From: Cochleicola gelatinilyticus
GTDB lineage: Bacteria; Bacteroidota; Bacteroidia; Flavobacteriales; Flavobacteriaceae
Length of the DNA stretch: 64,000 bases
NCBI RefSeq assembly: GCF_001637325.1
Contig: NZ_LRXL01000026.1
Coordinates: forward strand, 992,001-1,056,000
Reading direction: 5' to 3'
The notes under the pieces are model-generated. The model was given only the letters and a program-made list of their open reading frames with translations. It had not been told where the DNA came from and made no database searches. A program made the position numbers and the translations under genes. The number at the start of each line of letters is the position of its first letter. Within the stretch, counting starts at the first letter, position 1. This document shows, one piece after another, positions 19,250-27,347 of this stretch.

Positions 19250-20038
19250 ATGAAATTTTTTTTGAAAAGCCTCGTATTACTCACACTGTTTGTGGGATTG
19301 GTTAGCTGTAGTGATGATGATTCTACTACTCAGAATGCAGAAAACGGAACGGCTAGAATGGCCATTAAATTAACCGATAATCCTGGAGATTATGATGCAG
19401 TTTTTGTAGATGTTGAAAATGTGGTTGTAAAATATAATGGTGAAGAAGATGAGGTGTTTTTTACAGACATTAATGCAGGTATTTATGATCTTCTTGAATT
19501 AACTGGAGGAGTGAGTGTTCTATTGGTGGATGAAGAAATACCCGCCGGAGATATTAGTCAGATACGTCTTATACTAGGGGACGATAATACCATTGTAGTT
19601 GATGGAGAAACATTTTCGTTAGATACTCCTTCCGCACAACAGTCTGGTTTAAAAATTCAAGTAAATGAAACTCTTGAAGACGGAATTTTTTATGAATTTG
19701 TGTTAGATTTTGATGTAGACAGATCCATTTTACAACAAGGGAATGGCCAATACAAGCTTAAGCCTGTGATTCGTGCCACTACTGTTGCTGAAACAGGAGC
19801 AATTGCTGGAAATGTTTTACCATTAGGAATTCAAACCATGGTTACCGCAGAAAATGGTGTTGATACGATATCCGCCTATACTAATGATGTGGGAGCTTTT
19901 CTTTTATCGGGAGTACCAGAAGGTGTATATACCGTAACCTATGAAGCAGATATAGACCTAGATCTACCTGTAATTGTGGTCGAAAACGTTTCAGTATCTA
20001 CAGGTGCAACGACTAGTTTGGAAACTGTAGAATTTTAA
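19250..20038 (+). CDS. DUF4382 lipoprotein with carboxypeptidase-regulatory-like domain
   Basis: 262 aa. The signal MKFFLKSLVLLTLFVGLVSCSDDD has a lipobox Cys at about 21 followed by acidic residues, suggesting outer-membrane or surface anchoring. Residues ~35-180 match the DUF4382 pattern (GTARMAIKLTDNPGDYDAVFVDV, then LRLILGDDNTIVVDG-type strands). Residues ~185-262 form a small beta-sandwich (GAIAGNVLPLG, VPEGVYTVTYEA) of carboxypeptidase-regulatory or SpaA type. Role unknown, probably envelope or adhesion. It stands alone, on the opposite strand, between two members of the DNA-ligase repair set, and ends in a strong hairpin. Confidence 0.88.
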   Translation: MKFFLKSLVLLTLFVGLVSCSDDDSTTQNAENGTARMAIKLTDNPGDYDAVFVDVENVVVKYNGEEDEVFFTDINAGIYDLLELTGGVSVLLVDEEIPAGDISQIRLILGDDNTIVVDGETFSLDTPSAQQSGLKIQVNETLEDGIFYEFVLDFDVDRSILQQGNGQYKLKPVIRATTVAETGAIAGNVLPLGIQTMVTAENGVDTISAYTNDVGAFLLSGVPEGVYTVTYEADIDLDLPVIVVENVSVSTGATTSLETVEF

Positions 20039-20090
20039 AGCTTACTTATAAAAGAGGAATTTTTAATTTACTTCCTAAATACTTAGAAGA

Positions 20091-20140
20091 ATCCCGCTAC
20101 ACCAAATTCAATTGAATTTTTTTGTAGCGGGATATTTTGT
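20091..20140. terminator. Nested hairpin terminator between DUF4382 gene and DNA ligase
   Basis: ATCCCGCTACA (20091-20101) pairs perfectly with TGTAGCGGGAT (20123-20133). The loop itself contains the perfect 16-bp palindrome AAATTCAATTGAATTT (20104-20119). T-rich sequence follows on the plus strand. It sits after the DUF4382 stop and near the end of the convergent ligase gene, so it may serve both directions. Confidence 0.75.
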
Positions 20141-20196
20141 GTTTTCTATTGAATACAAAGTTTAGTAAGTTATTCTTAATTATAGGGCAAGAAATT

Positions 20197-21789
20197 TTAC
20201 TTTGGTATTAAAGCTTTTAAATCGTCTATTGTATTAGCTTCTTCAATAGGTTTGTCTTGCCGCCATCGAAGAATTCTCGGAAATCGTGTAGCCACACCGC
20301 TCTTATGTCGTTTGCTTTCTGCAATGCCTTCAAAAGCGATCTCAAATACGTGATGTGGCGTTACGCTTCTCACAGGCCCAAAACGTTCTAGTGTGTTCTT
20401 TTTGATCCATGCATCTACTTTTCTAAACTCTGCATCGGTAAGTCCCGAATAGGCTTTGGCAAACGTTACCAGTTCGTCGCCATCCCAAAGTCCGAAAGTG
20501 TAGTCGGTATATAAATTGGCACGTCTTCCATGACCTCGCATTGCATACGTAAGTACCCCGTCGATGGTAAAAGGATCGGTTTTCCATTTCCACCAATCTC
20601 CTTTTTTTCTACCTACCAGATAAGGCGAATTTTTCCGTTTTAGCATTAAGCCTTCACTTCGTTTTTCACGTGAGCGTTCACGTTCTTTTGCGGCAGCTTC
20701 CCAAGTAGTAATGTTCATGGTTTCGCTGAGGTACAATCCAATTTCATCACAACTACACTGACTTATAAGCTTGTCTAGAAGTTCTCTTCTTTCTGAAAAA
20801 GGCAATTGTCGAATGTCTTTCCCTTCCCACTCCAAGAGGTCGTATGCATTAAGAATTACGGGTGTTTTCTGAAGCATTGCTTTGGTAATATTCTTTCTAC
20901 CAATACGGGTTTGAAGAGAATTGAAGTTTGCAATATCTCCATCAATAAACGGTAGGATCTCTCCGTCGAGTACAGTGCCATCTGGAATTTCTTCTAAAAA
21001 ACGTTGAAATTCGGGGTATTTATCGGTCACCAATTCCTCGCCTCGGGACCAAACGAAAACCTCCCGATTTCGAATGATCACTTGAGAACGAATACCGTCC
21101 CATTTGTGTTCGAAACTCCAATCGTTGATGTCGCCTAAATCTGTTTGAAAATCGTCTTCTACGGCATAGGCAAGATAAAACGGATAGGGTTTCGAAAGGT
21201 AATCTTCTTCATTTTCTTCGAGTATTAATTTCTGAAAGGTGGTGGTTTCTGGCGTCCAGTTTCCCATTAATTTATAGGCTAGAATATCTTCATCGATTGA
21301 AGTTGCTTTGGCCAGGGCTCGGGTCATTAATTTCTGACTTACCCCAATACGAAAACTTCCGGTGATGATCTTATTAAAAACAAATCGCTCATAGTAATTA
21401 AGCTTCAGCCAGTTTTCGTGTAGATATGCTTTTTTCTCTATTTCGGGAAGTGTTTTCAAAGTAATGATCTCTGAAATATATTCTGAAAGAGATTTATCCA
21501 ATTCATTTTCTGAAGAAGGAATAATAAGTGCGATGGTTTCAGCCAGATCACCAACAATATGATAGCTTTCTTCGAACAGCCAAAGTGGTATTCCACTTAT
21601 TTCGGTTGCCCATTCTCTTAATAATGTTGTATTTACAGGGCGTTTGGGTCGCCGGTGTGAAAGAATAGCGATGGTCCATAATTTGTCCTCTTCCGAAGCA
21701 TTTAAAAAATACTGTGTAAGTGACTCAACCTTTAGAGAGGTTTTGTTGGTACTGTCTATGGCTTTTATGAGTTGCGCAAATTGTTTCAT
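20197..21789 (-). CDS. ATP-dependent DNA ligase (ligase-associated repair set)
   Basis: 530 aa. An N-terminal helical DNA-binding domain is followed by the nucleotidyltransferase core, with nucleophile Lys229 in EHKWDGIR (motif I), then DGEIL (motif III), SEGLMLKRK (motif IV), and motif V in KKGDWWKWK. The OB-fold domain ends in FPRILRWRQDKP. It seals nicks using ATP, with enzyme-adenylate formation at Lys229, and is distinct from the essential NAD-dependent LigA. The exonuclease gene overlaps its start by 4 bp, so the two are translated together as a repair pair. Confidence 0.95.
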   Translation of the reverse strand: MKQFAQLIKAIDSTNKTSLKVESLTQYFLNASEEDKLWTIAILSHRRPKRPVNTTLLREWATEISGIPLWLFEESYHIVGDLAETIALIIPSSENELDKSLSEYISEIITLKTLPEIEKKAYLHENWLKLNYYERFVFNKIITGSFRIGVSQKLMTRALAKATSIDEDILAYKLMGNWTPETTTFQKLILEENEEDYLSKPYPFYLAYAVEDDFQTDLGDINDWSFEHKWDGIRSQVIIRNREVFVWSRGEELVTDKYPEFQRFLEEIPDGTVLDGEILPFIDGDIANFNSLQTRIGRKNITKAMLQKTPVILNAYDLLEWEGKDIRQLPFSERRELLDKLISQCSCDEIGLYLSETMNITTWEAAAKERERSREKRSEGLMLKRKNSPYLVGRKKGDWWKWKTDPFTIDGVLTYAMRGHGRRANLYTDYTFGLWDGDELVTFAKAYSGLTDAEFRKVDAWIKKNTLERFGPVRSVTPHHVFEIAFEGIAESKRHKSGVATRFPRILRWRQDKPIEEANTIDDLKALIPK

Positions 21790-22814
21790 GAAGCTGCCTC
21801 TTTTTCTTTTTTATCGCCCACTTCAGCGCCTTCTTCTTCGTATTGTGTTTTTTCGGTTCGCGCGTCGTAGCCTAATTCTTCGCGTAAATAGCGGGCAAAA
21901 ATATCGGTATATCCATGGGTAGTAATTACTTTTTCACATTCGGTTGTTTTGATACTCTCGAGAAGTCCGTCCCAGTCAGCATGATCGCTTAGAACAAACC
22001 CTTTGTCCATGGCACGTCTTCTTCTTGCGCCTCGAAAGGTCATCCAGCCGCTAGCAGAAGCCGTTACATATGGCACCATTTTTCGAATCCAAGTTCCGCC
22101 ATGTGCGCTTGGTGGGGCAATCACAATATTACCTTTTAATTCATCTTTGGTTGTTTCGCGGGTTATACGAATGGTTTCGTGGAAATCGTAATGTTCGCGA
22201 AGTACTTCGGTCATATTTTCAACGGCACCGTGGGTGTATATTTTTCCGATGGAGGGGTCGAGATGCTTCAGCAATCGTTGTGCTTTTCCTAAACTATATC
22301 CAAAAAGCACCGAGGTTTTTCCTTCAGCTTGATTGGTAGCCCACCAATTGTTAATATCATTAAACACTTCTGCTTGGGGTGTCCATTTAAAGGCGGGTAA
22401 TCCGAAGGTACATTCGGTAATAAATGTATGGCATTTTACTGGTTCGTAGGCTTCTGCTAAGCCGTCGTTTTCAGTTTTAAAATCACCAGTAAACACCCAG
22501 ACCTCGCCTTTGTATTCGACCCGTACTTGAGAAGACGCGACTATGTGTCCTGCAGGATGCAGCGAAAAAGTGACTCCGTTTATTACAAATGTCTCGTTCC
22601 ATGCTTTTCCCGTAACGATAATATCGCCTAATCTATGTTTTATGATAGATGTATTCTTATGGTGGGTAATGTATTGTTTATGTCCCCAACGGCTATGATC
22701 GGCGTGGCCATGTGTGATAATGCACTTGTCTACAGGACGCCAAGCATCAATATACACATCGGCTTGCTCACAGTAAATTCCCTTTTCGTTAAATACGAGT
22801 AATGGTTGTTTCAT
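21786..22814 (-). CDS. Ligase-associated MBL-fold exonuclease
   Basis: 342 aa metallo-beta-lactamase/beta-CASP-type protein related to SNM1 nucleases. The zinc motif HGHADH is at residues 35-40, further ligands are in HPAGHI and TGDF, and DHADWDG lies in the C-terminal half. It is the exonuclease member of the ligase-associated DNA-damage-response set and presumably trims ends before sealing. It is first in the ligase transcript and overlaps the ligase gene by 4 bp (ATGA). A TAACTTTA box at 22836-22843 is a likely promoter. The tail is Glu/Lys-rich. Confidence 0.93.
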   Translation of the reverse strand: MKQPLLVFNEKGIYCEQADVYIDAWRPVDKCIITHGHADHSRWGHKQYITHHKNTSIIKHRLGDIIVTGKAWNETFVINGVTFSLHPAGHIVASSQVRVEYKGEVWVFTGDFKTENDGLAEAYEPVKCHTFITECTFGLPAFKWTPQAEVFNDINNWWATNQAEGKTSVLFGYSLGKAQRLLKHLDPSIGKIYTHGAVENMTEVLREHYDFHETIRITRETTKDELKGNIVIAPPSAHGGTWIRKMVPYVTASASGWMTFRGARRRRAMDKGFVLSDHADWDGLLESIKTTECEKVITTHGYTDIFARYLREELGYDARTEKTQYEEEGAEVGDKKEKEAAS

Positions 22815-22953
22815 TTTCTTGTTTCAGTAGCTCTATAAAGTTACTTATTTGGAAGAAGGATGCTTCAGAATTAAGAAAAGTTTAGGGGATTTCTTCCGAA
22901 GAAAAAAAATAAAAGATTCTTATTCTTTGCTCGGAATTATTTTTGGCAAACGT

Positions 22954-22961
22954 TATATTTG
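22954..22961 (+). promoter_or_regulatory. -7 box TATATTTG of the TerB-like gene
   Basis: Perfect TAnnTTTG match, 17 nt upstream of the ATG at 22979. Its position downstream of an alternative TTG (22943) argues that translation begins at the ATG. Confidence 0.5.
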
Positions 22962-22978
22962 TAGCCAAAATAAGTATT

Positions 22979-23404
22979 ATGTCATTTACAGATTTATTTG
23001 AAAGCGGAGAGCACGGAAGAAATTTAGGGCACTTTGCGTCTATTGCCAACATGGCTTCGATTGATGGGGAATTGAACGCAGAAGAGGAGAAAATGCTTCG
23101 TCGTTTTGCTCGAAAACTTGATATTGATGAGTCTGAATATGATGCAGTATTAAAGAATCCTGGAAAGTATCCAATAAACCCACCTAACTCTGCAGATCGT
23201 CGTTTAGAACGTATGCATGACCTTTTTGAAATGATTTTTGCGGATCATGAAATTGATGATCATGAGCGTTTTTTAATCGAAAAGTATGCAATTGGTTTAG
23301 GGTATTCTGCCGAACTTGCTCAAAAGCTTATAAAGCGTTCTATTGAGATTTACAGTGGTGGCCTCGATATGGAGGACTATAGATACTTATTAAATAAAAA
23401 ATAG
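22979..23404 (+). CDS. TerB-like (tellurite-resistance-fold) protein
   Basis: 141 aa from the ATG at 22979; an in-frame TTG at 22943 lies upstream of the likely promoter box. The all-helical sequence has two acidic helix pairs, MASIDGELNAEEEKMLRRFARKL-like and FADHEIDDHERFLIEKYAIGLGY-like, each with a D-x-E/D-x-x-E pattern typical of TerB domains. Proposed roles of TerB proteins include membrane-associated stress responses and metal binding; none is demonstrated here. It ends one base before the stop of the convergent kinase gene, with no room for a separate terminator. Confidence 0.8.
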   Translation: MSFTDLFESGEHGRNLGHFASIANMASIDGELNAEEEKMLRRFARKLDIDESEYDAVLKNPGKYPINPPNSADRRLERMHDLFEMIFADHEIDDHERFLIEKYAIGLGYSAELAQKLIKRSIEIYSGGLDMEDYRYLLNKK

Positions 23405-23405
23405 G

Positions 23406-24911
23406 TTATCTAATTAGCGAATCTATTTCTTTAAAGAGATCGTTGCTCGTGTAAGGTTTAGGTAAGAATGAAGAGGCTCCTGCAGATAGAATGGCTTCTT
23501 TTTCAAACTTCATAGTACTTCCCGTTACTACTAATATTGGTAGTTTTTGAATGTTTTCATTTTCGTGATTTCGAATAAAATTTAAGATTTTAAATCCGTC
23601 AAGATCTGGTAACTTCATTTTAAGAATGAGAAGATCATACTTTTTCTTTACAATATTCTTAACCACATCTTTACCATTGTTTGCAATATCAAGTTGATAC
23701 CCTTTATCATCGTTGTCTAAGAAGTTTTTCATTACCAACATTTGGTGATCGCTATCGTCTTCTGCAAATAAGATGCGTTTGCTTAAAATAATGCCAGTGC
23801 CTTTAGGTACCGATTTCTTTTTGCGTTCGGTTTTGTTATGCGCAGTAAATGGCAAGGTGAGGTAATGGGTTGTTCCAACGTTAACTTCACTAGTAACCGT
23901 AATGGTTCCTTTTAGTAATTGTGTAAGTTCTTTTACGATTCGTAACCCTAGACCTTCGCCCATCGGGAGGGTTTCATCGTATTCTAATTGATAATACGAA
24001 TCGTAAATTTTTGGTAGGTTCTCTTCTGGAATTCCTTTACCAGTATCTCTTACAGTAGCGAAAAGAGTGGTTTTGTTTTTTAGTGCAAGGGTGACTGTAA
24101 TGTGTCCCTGAGTTGTATTTAGAAAAGAGTTTTCAAGCAGATTATAAAATATTTGATTAATTCGAGTGGGATCGCTAATAATCTTAGAAGGAACATTATC
24201 TTCTATTATTAACTCAGTTTCAATAGCATCATTTGCATACTTTAATTGAAAATGTTTAAGAAGATTTCCAACAAGTACATTAAGGCTAAAAGGAACAGAT
24301 TTAATTTCGATCTCGCCCTTTTCTATTTTAGAAATATCCAGAAGATCATCCATTAAAACTTTTAAATGAGTTCCAGTTTTTTTCATCACACTAAGCATTT
24401 CTTTTTGCTCATAATCTAGCTTAGTGTTTTTAAATAAATCCATAAATCCCAACATACTGTTGAGAGGATTTCGAACCTCATGGTTTAGGTGTGCTAAAAA
24501 TTTGTTTTTAATTTCTTCTTTTGCAATGAGTAATTCTTTCTCGTAAGCAAGTTTATGCTTTGCGATAGAAACTTCATTTTTCTCTTGAATTAGAGGATGA
24601 GAATCCCGATAATGTTCGGTGAAATCTGCAAGGATCAAAAAAAGCGAGTCGTTATTAGAAATCACTTTTACATCCATGATTAATTCTTGATCTTGAATGT
24701 ACAAGTTGACACATGGAAAATGCAAATTATCTTCTACTTCAGAAAAAAGAGGGATAATACCTTCGAAAAAAGGATGTATGGTTGTTAGATTTATTCCCTC
24801 TTTAAATGAGAAAATAGTATTTTCAGAATTAAGTATGGTTCCATCAGTATCTATTTGAAGAACCTGAATTTTTGAAGCTAGAAATGCTTGTTTTATTTCT
24901 GAAACACCCAT
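23406..24911 (-). CDS. PAS hybrid histidine kinase with degenerate receiver domain
   Basis: 501 aa, no membrane segment, so cytoplasmic. Residues ~13-105 form a PAS-like sensor and ~105-135 a coiled coil. The DHp helix has phospho-His144 in NHEVRNPLNSM. The ATPase domain has an N box (QIFYNLLENSF), DTGKGIP (289-295) and GEGLGL (318-323). The C-terminal receiver (~380-500) keeps the acidic pair E384/D385, T463 and K485, but the phosphoacceptor position is Lys431 (LLILKMKLPDLDG), so it cannot be phosphorylated normally. It lies 1 bp behind a Ras-like GTPase gene, and its PAS and DHp parts are paralogous to the protein at 25431-26027. Confidence 0.9.
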   Translation of the reverse strand: MGVSEIKQAFLASKIQVLQIDTDGTILNSENTIFSFKEGINLTTIHPFFEGIIPLFSEVEDNLHFPCVNLYIQDQELIMDVKVISNNDSLFLILADFTEHYRDSHPLIQEKNEVSIAKHKLAYEKELLIAKEEIKNKFLAHLNHEVRNPLNSMLGFMDLFKNTKLDYEQKEMLSVMKKTGTHLKVLMDDLLDISKIEKGEIEIKSVPFSLNVLVGNLLKHFQLKYANDAIETELIIEDNVPSKIISDPTRINQIFYNLLENSFLNTTQGHITVTLALKNKTTLFATVRDTGKGIPEENLPKIYDSYYQLEYDETLPMGEGLGLRIVKELTQLLKGTITVTSEVNVGTTHYLTLPFTAHNKTERKKKSVPKGTGIILSKRILFAEDDSDHQMLVMKNFLDNDDKGYQLDIANNGKDVVKNIVKKKYDLLILKMKLPDLDGFKILNFIRNHENENIQKLPILVVTGSTMKFEKEAILSAGASSFLPKPYTSNDLFKEIDSLIR

Positions 24912-24912
24912 A

Positions 24913-25398
24913 CTATATAAGTTGAGTTAACAAATCAAGAAAAAAACTCTCCACGTTTTCTCCTTCTTTTGCGCTTGTGAATGTTGTATTTTGAAAAATA
25001 TTATCTGAAAACTGTTGTTGAATTTGGTCGGAAGAAATAAGGTCTTTTTTGTTTCCTACTAAAACGTAAGGCACTTTTGAATAGTTAGTCCCTAAGAAGT
25101 CGAGTTCTGATTGTAAGTGATTGAACGTCTCTGGGCGAGTTACGTCGAAAACATACACAAAACCTTGAGAGCCCATTAAATAAGATTTTCGTGCCAAGTC
25201 TAAGGAGGTATTACCCTCAATATCCCAAATAATTAACTTGATGGTTTCGCCTTTATAGTTTACCTCTTTACTTTTAACTTGAACACCAAGGGTAACTAAA
25301 TAATCCTCGCTAAAAGCACTATCTACATACCGACGCACGAGACTTGTTTTACCAACGCCAAAGTGACCAAGCATTACAATTTTTTTTGAAGATGGCAT
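24913..25398 (-). CDS. Ras-like small GTPase, second copy
   Basis: 161 aa single-domain GTPase resembling eukaryotic Rab/Ras and prokaryotic Rup proteins. G1 is GHFGVGKTS (residues 12-20), G2 Thr lies in VTLGVQ, G3 is WDIEGNTS, G4 NKKD and G5 SAKEG. The catalytic glutamine after the G3 glycine is replaced by Asn, predicting slow intrinsic hydrolysis and a need for a partner. No lipidation signal is seen. It lies 1 bp before the hybrid kinase gene and 32 bp after the PAS pseudokinase, so it likely signals with them. It is clearly paralogous to the GTPase at 26020-26517. Confidence 0.9.
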   Translation of the reverse strand: MPSSKKIVMLGHFGVGKTSLVRRYVDSAFSEDYLVTLGVQVKSKEVNYKGETIKLIIWDIEGNTSLDLARKSYLMGSQGFVYVFDVTRPETFNHLQSELDFLGTNYSKVPYVLVGNKKDLISSDQIQQQFSDNIFQNTTFTSAKEGENVESFFLDLLTQLI

Positions 25399-25430
25399 AG
25401 GTTAATTTCTTTACGCAAGTATAAAAAAAA

Positions 25431-26027
25431 TTAGCCTAAATCTACGTCGATACCCTTATTAATTTGAATTGTTTTTTGGTGTAAAGCACTAATATTTCTC
25501 TCAATATCTAGAACTAACGCCTCTTGTTCTTCAGATAAACTTGTGGCCTTTAATTTCTGAATATCTACCGTTAAAAATTCCATTTCTTTTAAAACCTTAG
25601 TATTAATTCGTTCTTTTATCACGCCTAAATACGCCTTTTGCTCCTCTTTATGTTTTGTGTTTAATTCAAAGGCTTGCTCATTTAATAAGGCTGCTTTTTT
25701 CTCTTGGGCGGCTTCATGAAGGTTTTCGTAATGGTCGGTATAATCGAATAATAATATTGCTAAATATCCTCTTTCTTTCTTAATGGTTATATCGCATACG
25801 ATTTCGTTTTTATTAATATCTAATTGCACACATGGGAAAGCCATGTTTAAATTATCGTCTACAATGAGCTCATTTTTTAGACTTTCAAAAAAAGGATGAA
25901 GGTCGAATATACTTCTGCCAATTTCAATTTTAAAAATAGAGTTACTGCTCTGTGTTACAAAACCTTCTGTGTTGGTTTGTATTTCTTGAACTTTATTAGA
26001 AAAAAATGTTTTAAGGATATCAGTCAT
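25431..26027 (-). CDS. PAS protein with His-less DHp-like helix (kinase paralogue lacking ATPase)
   Basis: 198 aa. Residues ~12-103 align with the PAS region of the neighbouring hybrid kinase: both have a HPFFE motif, DNL.FPCV, and DYTDHY versus DFTEHY. The following coiled coil and helical pair (KERINTKVLKEMEFL) align with the kinase DHp segment, but the position of phospho-His144 is Phe151 and no ATPase domain follows. It looks like a kinase-derived adaptor. It overlaps the upstream GTPase gene by 8 bp, mirroring the GTPase-kinase pair downstream. No signal peptide or membrane segment. Confidence 0.8.
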   Translation of the reverse strand: MTDILKTFFSNKVQEIQTNTEGFVTQSSNSIFKIEIGRSIFDLHPFFESLKNELIVDDNLNMAFPCVQLDINKNEIVCDITIKKERGYLAILLFDYTDHYENLHEAAQEKKAALLNEQAFELNTKHKEEQKAYLGVIKERINTKVLKEMEFLTVDIQKLKATSLSEEQEALVLDIERNISALHQKTIQINKGIDVDLG

Positions 26028-26517
26028 TATGCTTCAATTTTTTAGCGATTTCCATAAATAATTCGTTAACACCTTCACCTGTTTTAGCGCTTGTGTACAT
26101 TTGTACCTCTACAGACGAATCTTTAATGTACTCTAAAAAATCATTAGGTGTTTTTTCGTCGCATTTATTTCCTACTGTTTTTAAAAGAACCTTAGGATAC
26201 TTGCTTTTTATAAATGCTATTTCCTCTTCTAAATTTTGGTATGTTGCAGGTCGTGTTAGATCGAACACATGAATAAAAGCACTTGCACCAAACAGATATG
26301 AGGCTCTTGTTTTAGTAACTGATGAGAAGCCTTCTAAATCCCAAATAATCATCGACATTATCTTTCCTGAAGGTAATTCGACGGTCTTTTTCTTTATCTG
26401 TACTCCTAGAGTTGTTTTATACGCCTTTGAAAATTCATCGGTTATAAAACGCCTTAATAAGGATGTCTTACCAACCCCAAATTGTCCTAATAGCACTATT
26501 TTTTTGGTACTCTCCAT
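26020..26517 (-). CDS. Ras-like small GTPase, first copy
   Basis: 165 aa. G1 is GQFGVGKTS (residues 11-19), G2 Thr is in TTLGVQ, G3 is WDLEGFSS, G4 NKCD and G5 TSAKTGEG. As in the second copy, the hydrolysis-assisting Gln after the G3 glycine is missing (Phe here). Cytosolic. The gene overlaps the upstream roadblock-like gene by 22 bp and the downstream PAS gene by 8 bp, so the three are probably translationally coupled. It belongs to the Rup/MglA-like prokaryotic Ras superfamily; the exact subfamily is not resolvable by eye. Confidence 0.9.
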   Translation of the reverse strand: MESTKKIVLLGQFGVGKTSLLRRFITDEFSKAYKTTLGVQIKKKTVELPSGKIMSMIIWDLEGFSSVTKTRASYLFGASAFIHVFDLTRPATYQNLEEEIAFIKSKYPKVLLKTVGNKCDEKTPNDFLEYIKDSSVEVQMYTSAKTGEGVNELFMEIAKKLKHND

Positions 26518-27329
26518 TTTTGAAAGAAACGTTTTAAGATGCCATCGATTTCTTCTTTAGTTAGCGAAGAGATACTTGAGGAGAGGCTTTTCGATAATTT
26601 TAATAATTTGTTCTCCAATATATTTTCAAAACTCCTACTGTACGTACCCGAAATAACGGCAGCTATATAGTAGGTATGAAAATTTTGAATGTGAATTTTA
26701 TATAATTCGTACTCAATAGATTCGAGGTCTTGATTTCCCCCGTCGAATGCATCTTCAACAAAACTTTTAATGGCAGTAAGCATTCCAGAGACCATATCTT
26801 TATCTACTCTACTGGTATTGCTATAGTTCCCTAATAACAAACCCGATCCTTTCTGAATTACAAATAACTCATTTACAAGGGGCGCGTCGATCTCACTAAT
26901 CATTAAATCACTTTCACGAACACCAGTAAAACGGGCACGAATTTTACGTTTAAAACTAATTAATGAAAAAGTATTATTTACTTTTTTATTTATATTTTCT
27001 GAAAGCATCTCGATCTCATGCTGAATATAGCGCTTAATCATTTTCCCCATAATAGGGTATAGTGCTTCGACAACTTGTTCTTTTGAATTTTCTATTTCTT
27101 CTTTAAGAGTTTGGGTAATCACGGGACCCAATGAAACGGGAATTTCAGAAACGAACCTTGTAAGTCGTTCTTCGATGATTGGATCTACTTTTTCTGAAAG
27201 TTTTTCCTTTTTTTCAATGGTTTCAGTAATAAGATCAATTCGTTGCGCAATGGCATCGGCGACTTGTCTGTCGTCTATTAACAGAATGTCCCTAAGAAGT
27301 TGTAATTTTTCTTCTTCCTCTTGTACCAT
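26496..27329 (-). CDS. OmpA-associated-domain protein with roadblock/longin-like C-terminal region
   Basis: 277 aa, no signal peptide. Residues 1-115 are helical and acidic, with VVEALYPIMGKMIKRYI near 85-102, followed by NKKVNNTFSLISFKRKIRAR. These match the conserved stretch that precedes OmpA domains in some cyanobacterial and proteobacterial proteins (ALFPvxGPAIR, then slS-type motif), but no OmpA domain follows. Residues ~152-250 (ELFVIQKGSGLLLGNYS, DMVSGMLTAIKSFVEDAF) resemble a roadblock/longin fold, the fold of MglB-type GTPase regulators. Given the overlap with a GTPase gene, a GAP, GEF or scaffold role is a reasonable inference. Confidence 0.7.
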   Translation of the reverse strand: MVQEEEEKLQLLRDILLIDDRQVADAIAQRIDLITETIEKKEKLSEKVDPIIEERLTRFVSEIPVSLGPVITQTLKEEIENSKEQVVEALYPIMGKMIKRYIQHEIEMLSENINKKVNNTFSLISFKRKIRARFTGVRESDLMISEIDAPLVNELFVIQKGSGLLLGNYSNTSRVDKDMVSGMLTAIKSFVEDAFDGGNQDLESIEYELYKIHIQNFHTYYIAAVISGTYSRSFENILENKLLKLSKSLSSSISSLTKEEIDGILKRFFQKWRVPKK

Positions 27330-27347
27330 TATTTGGGTAGTTGCAAC

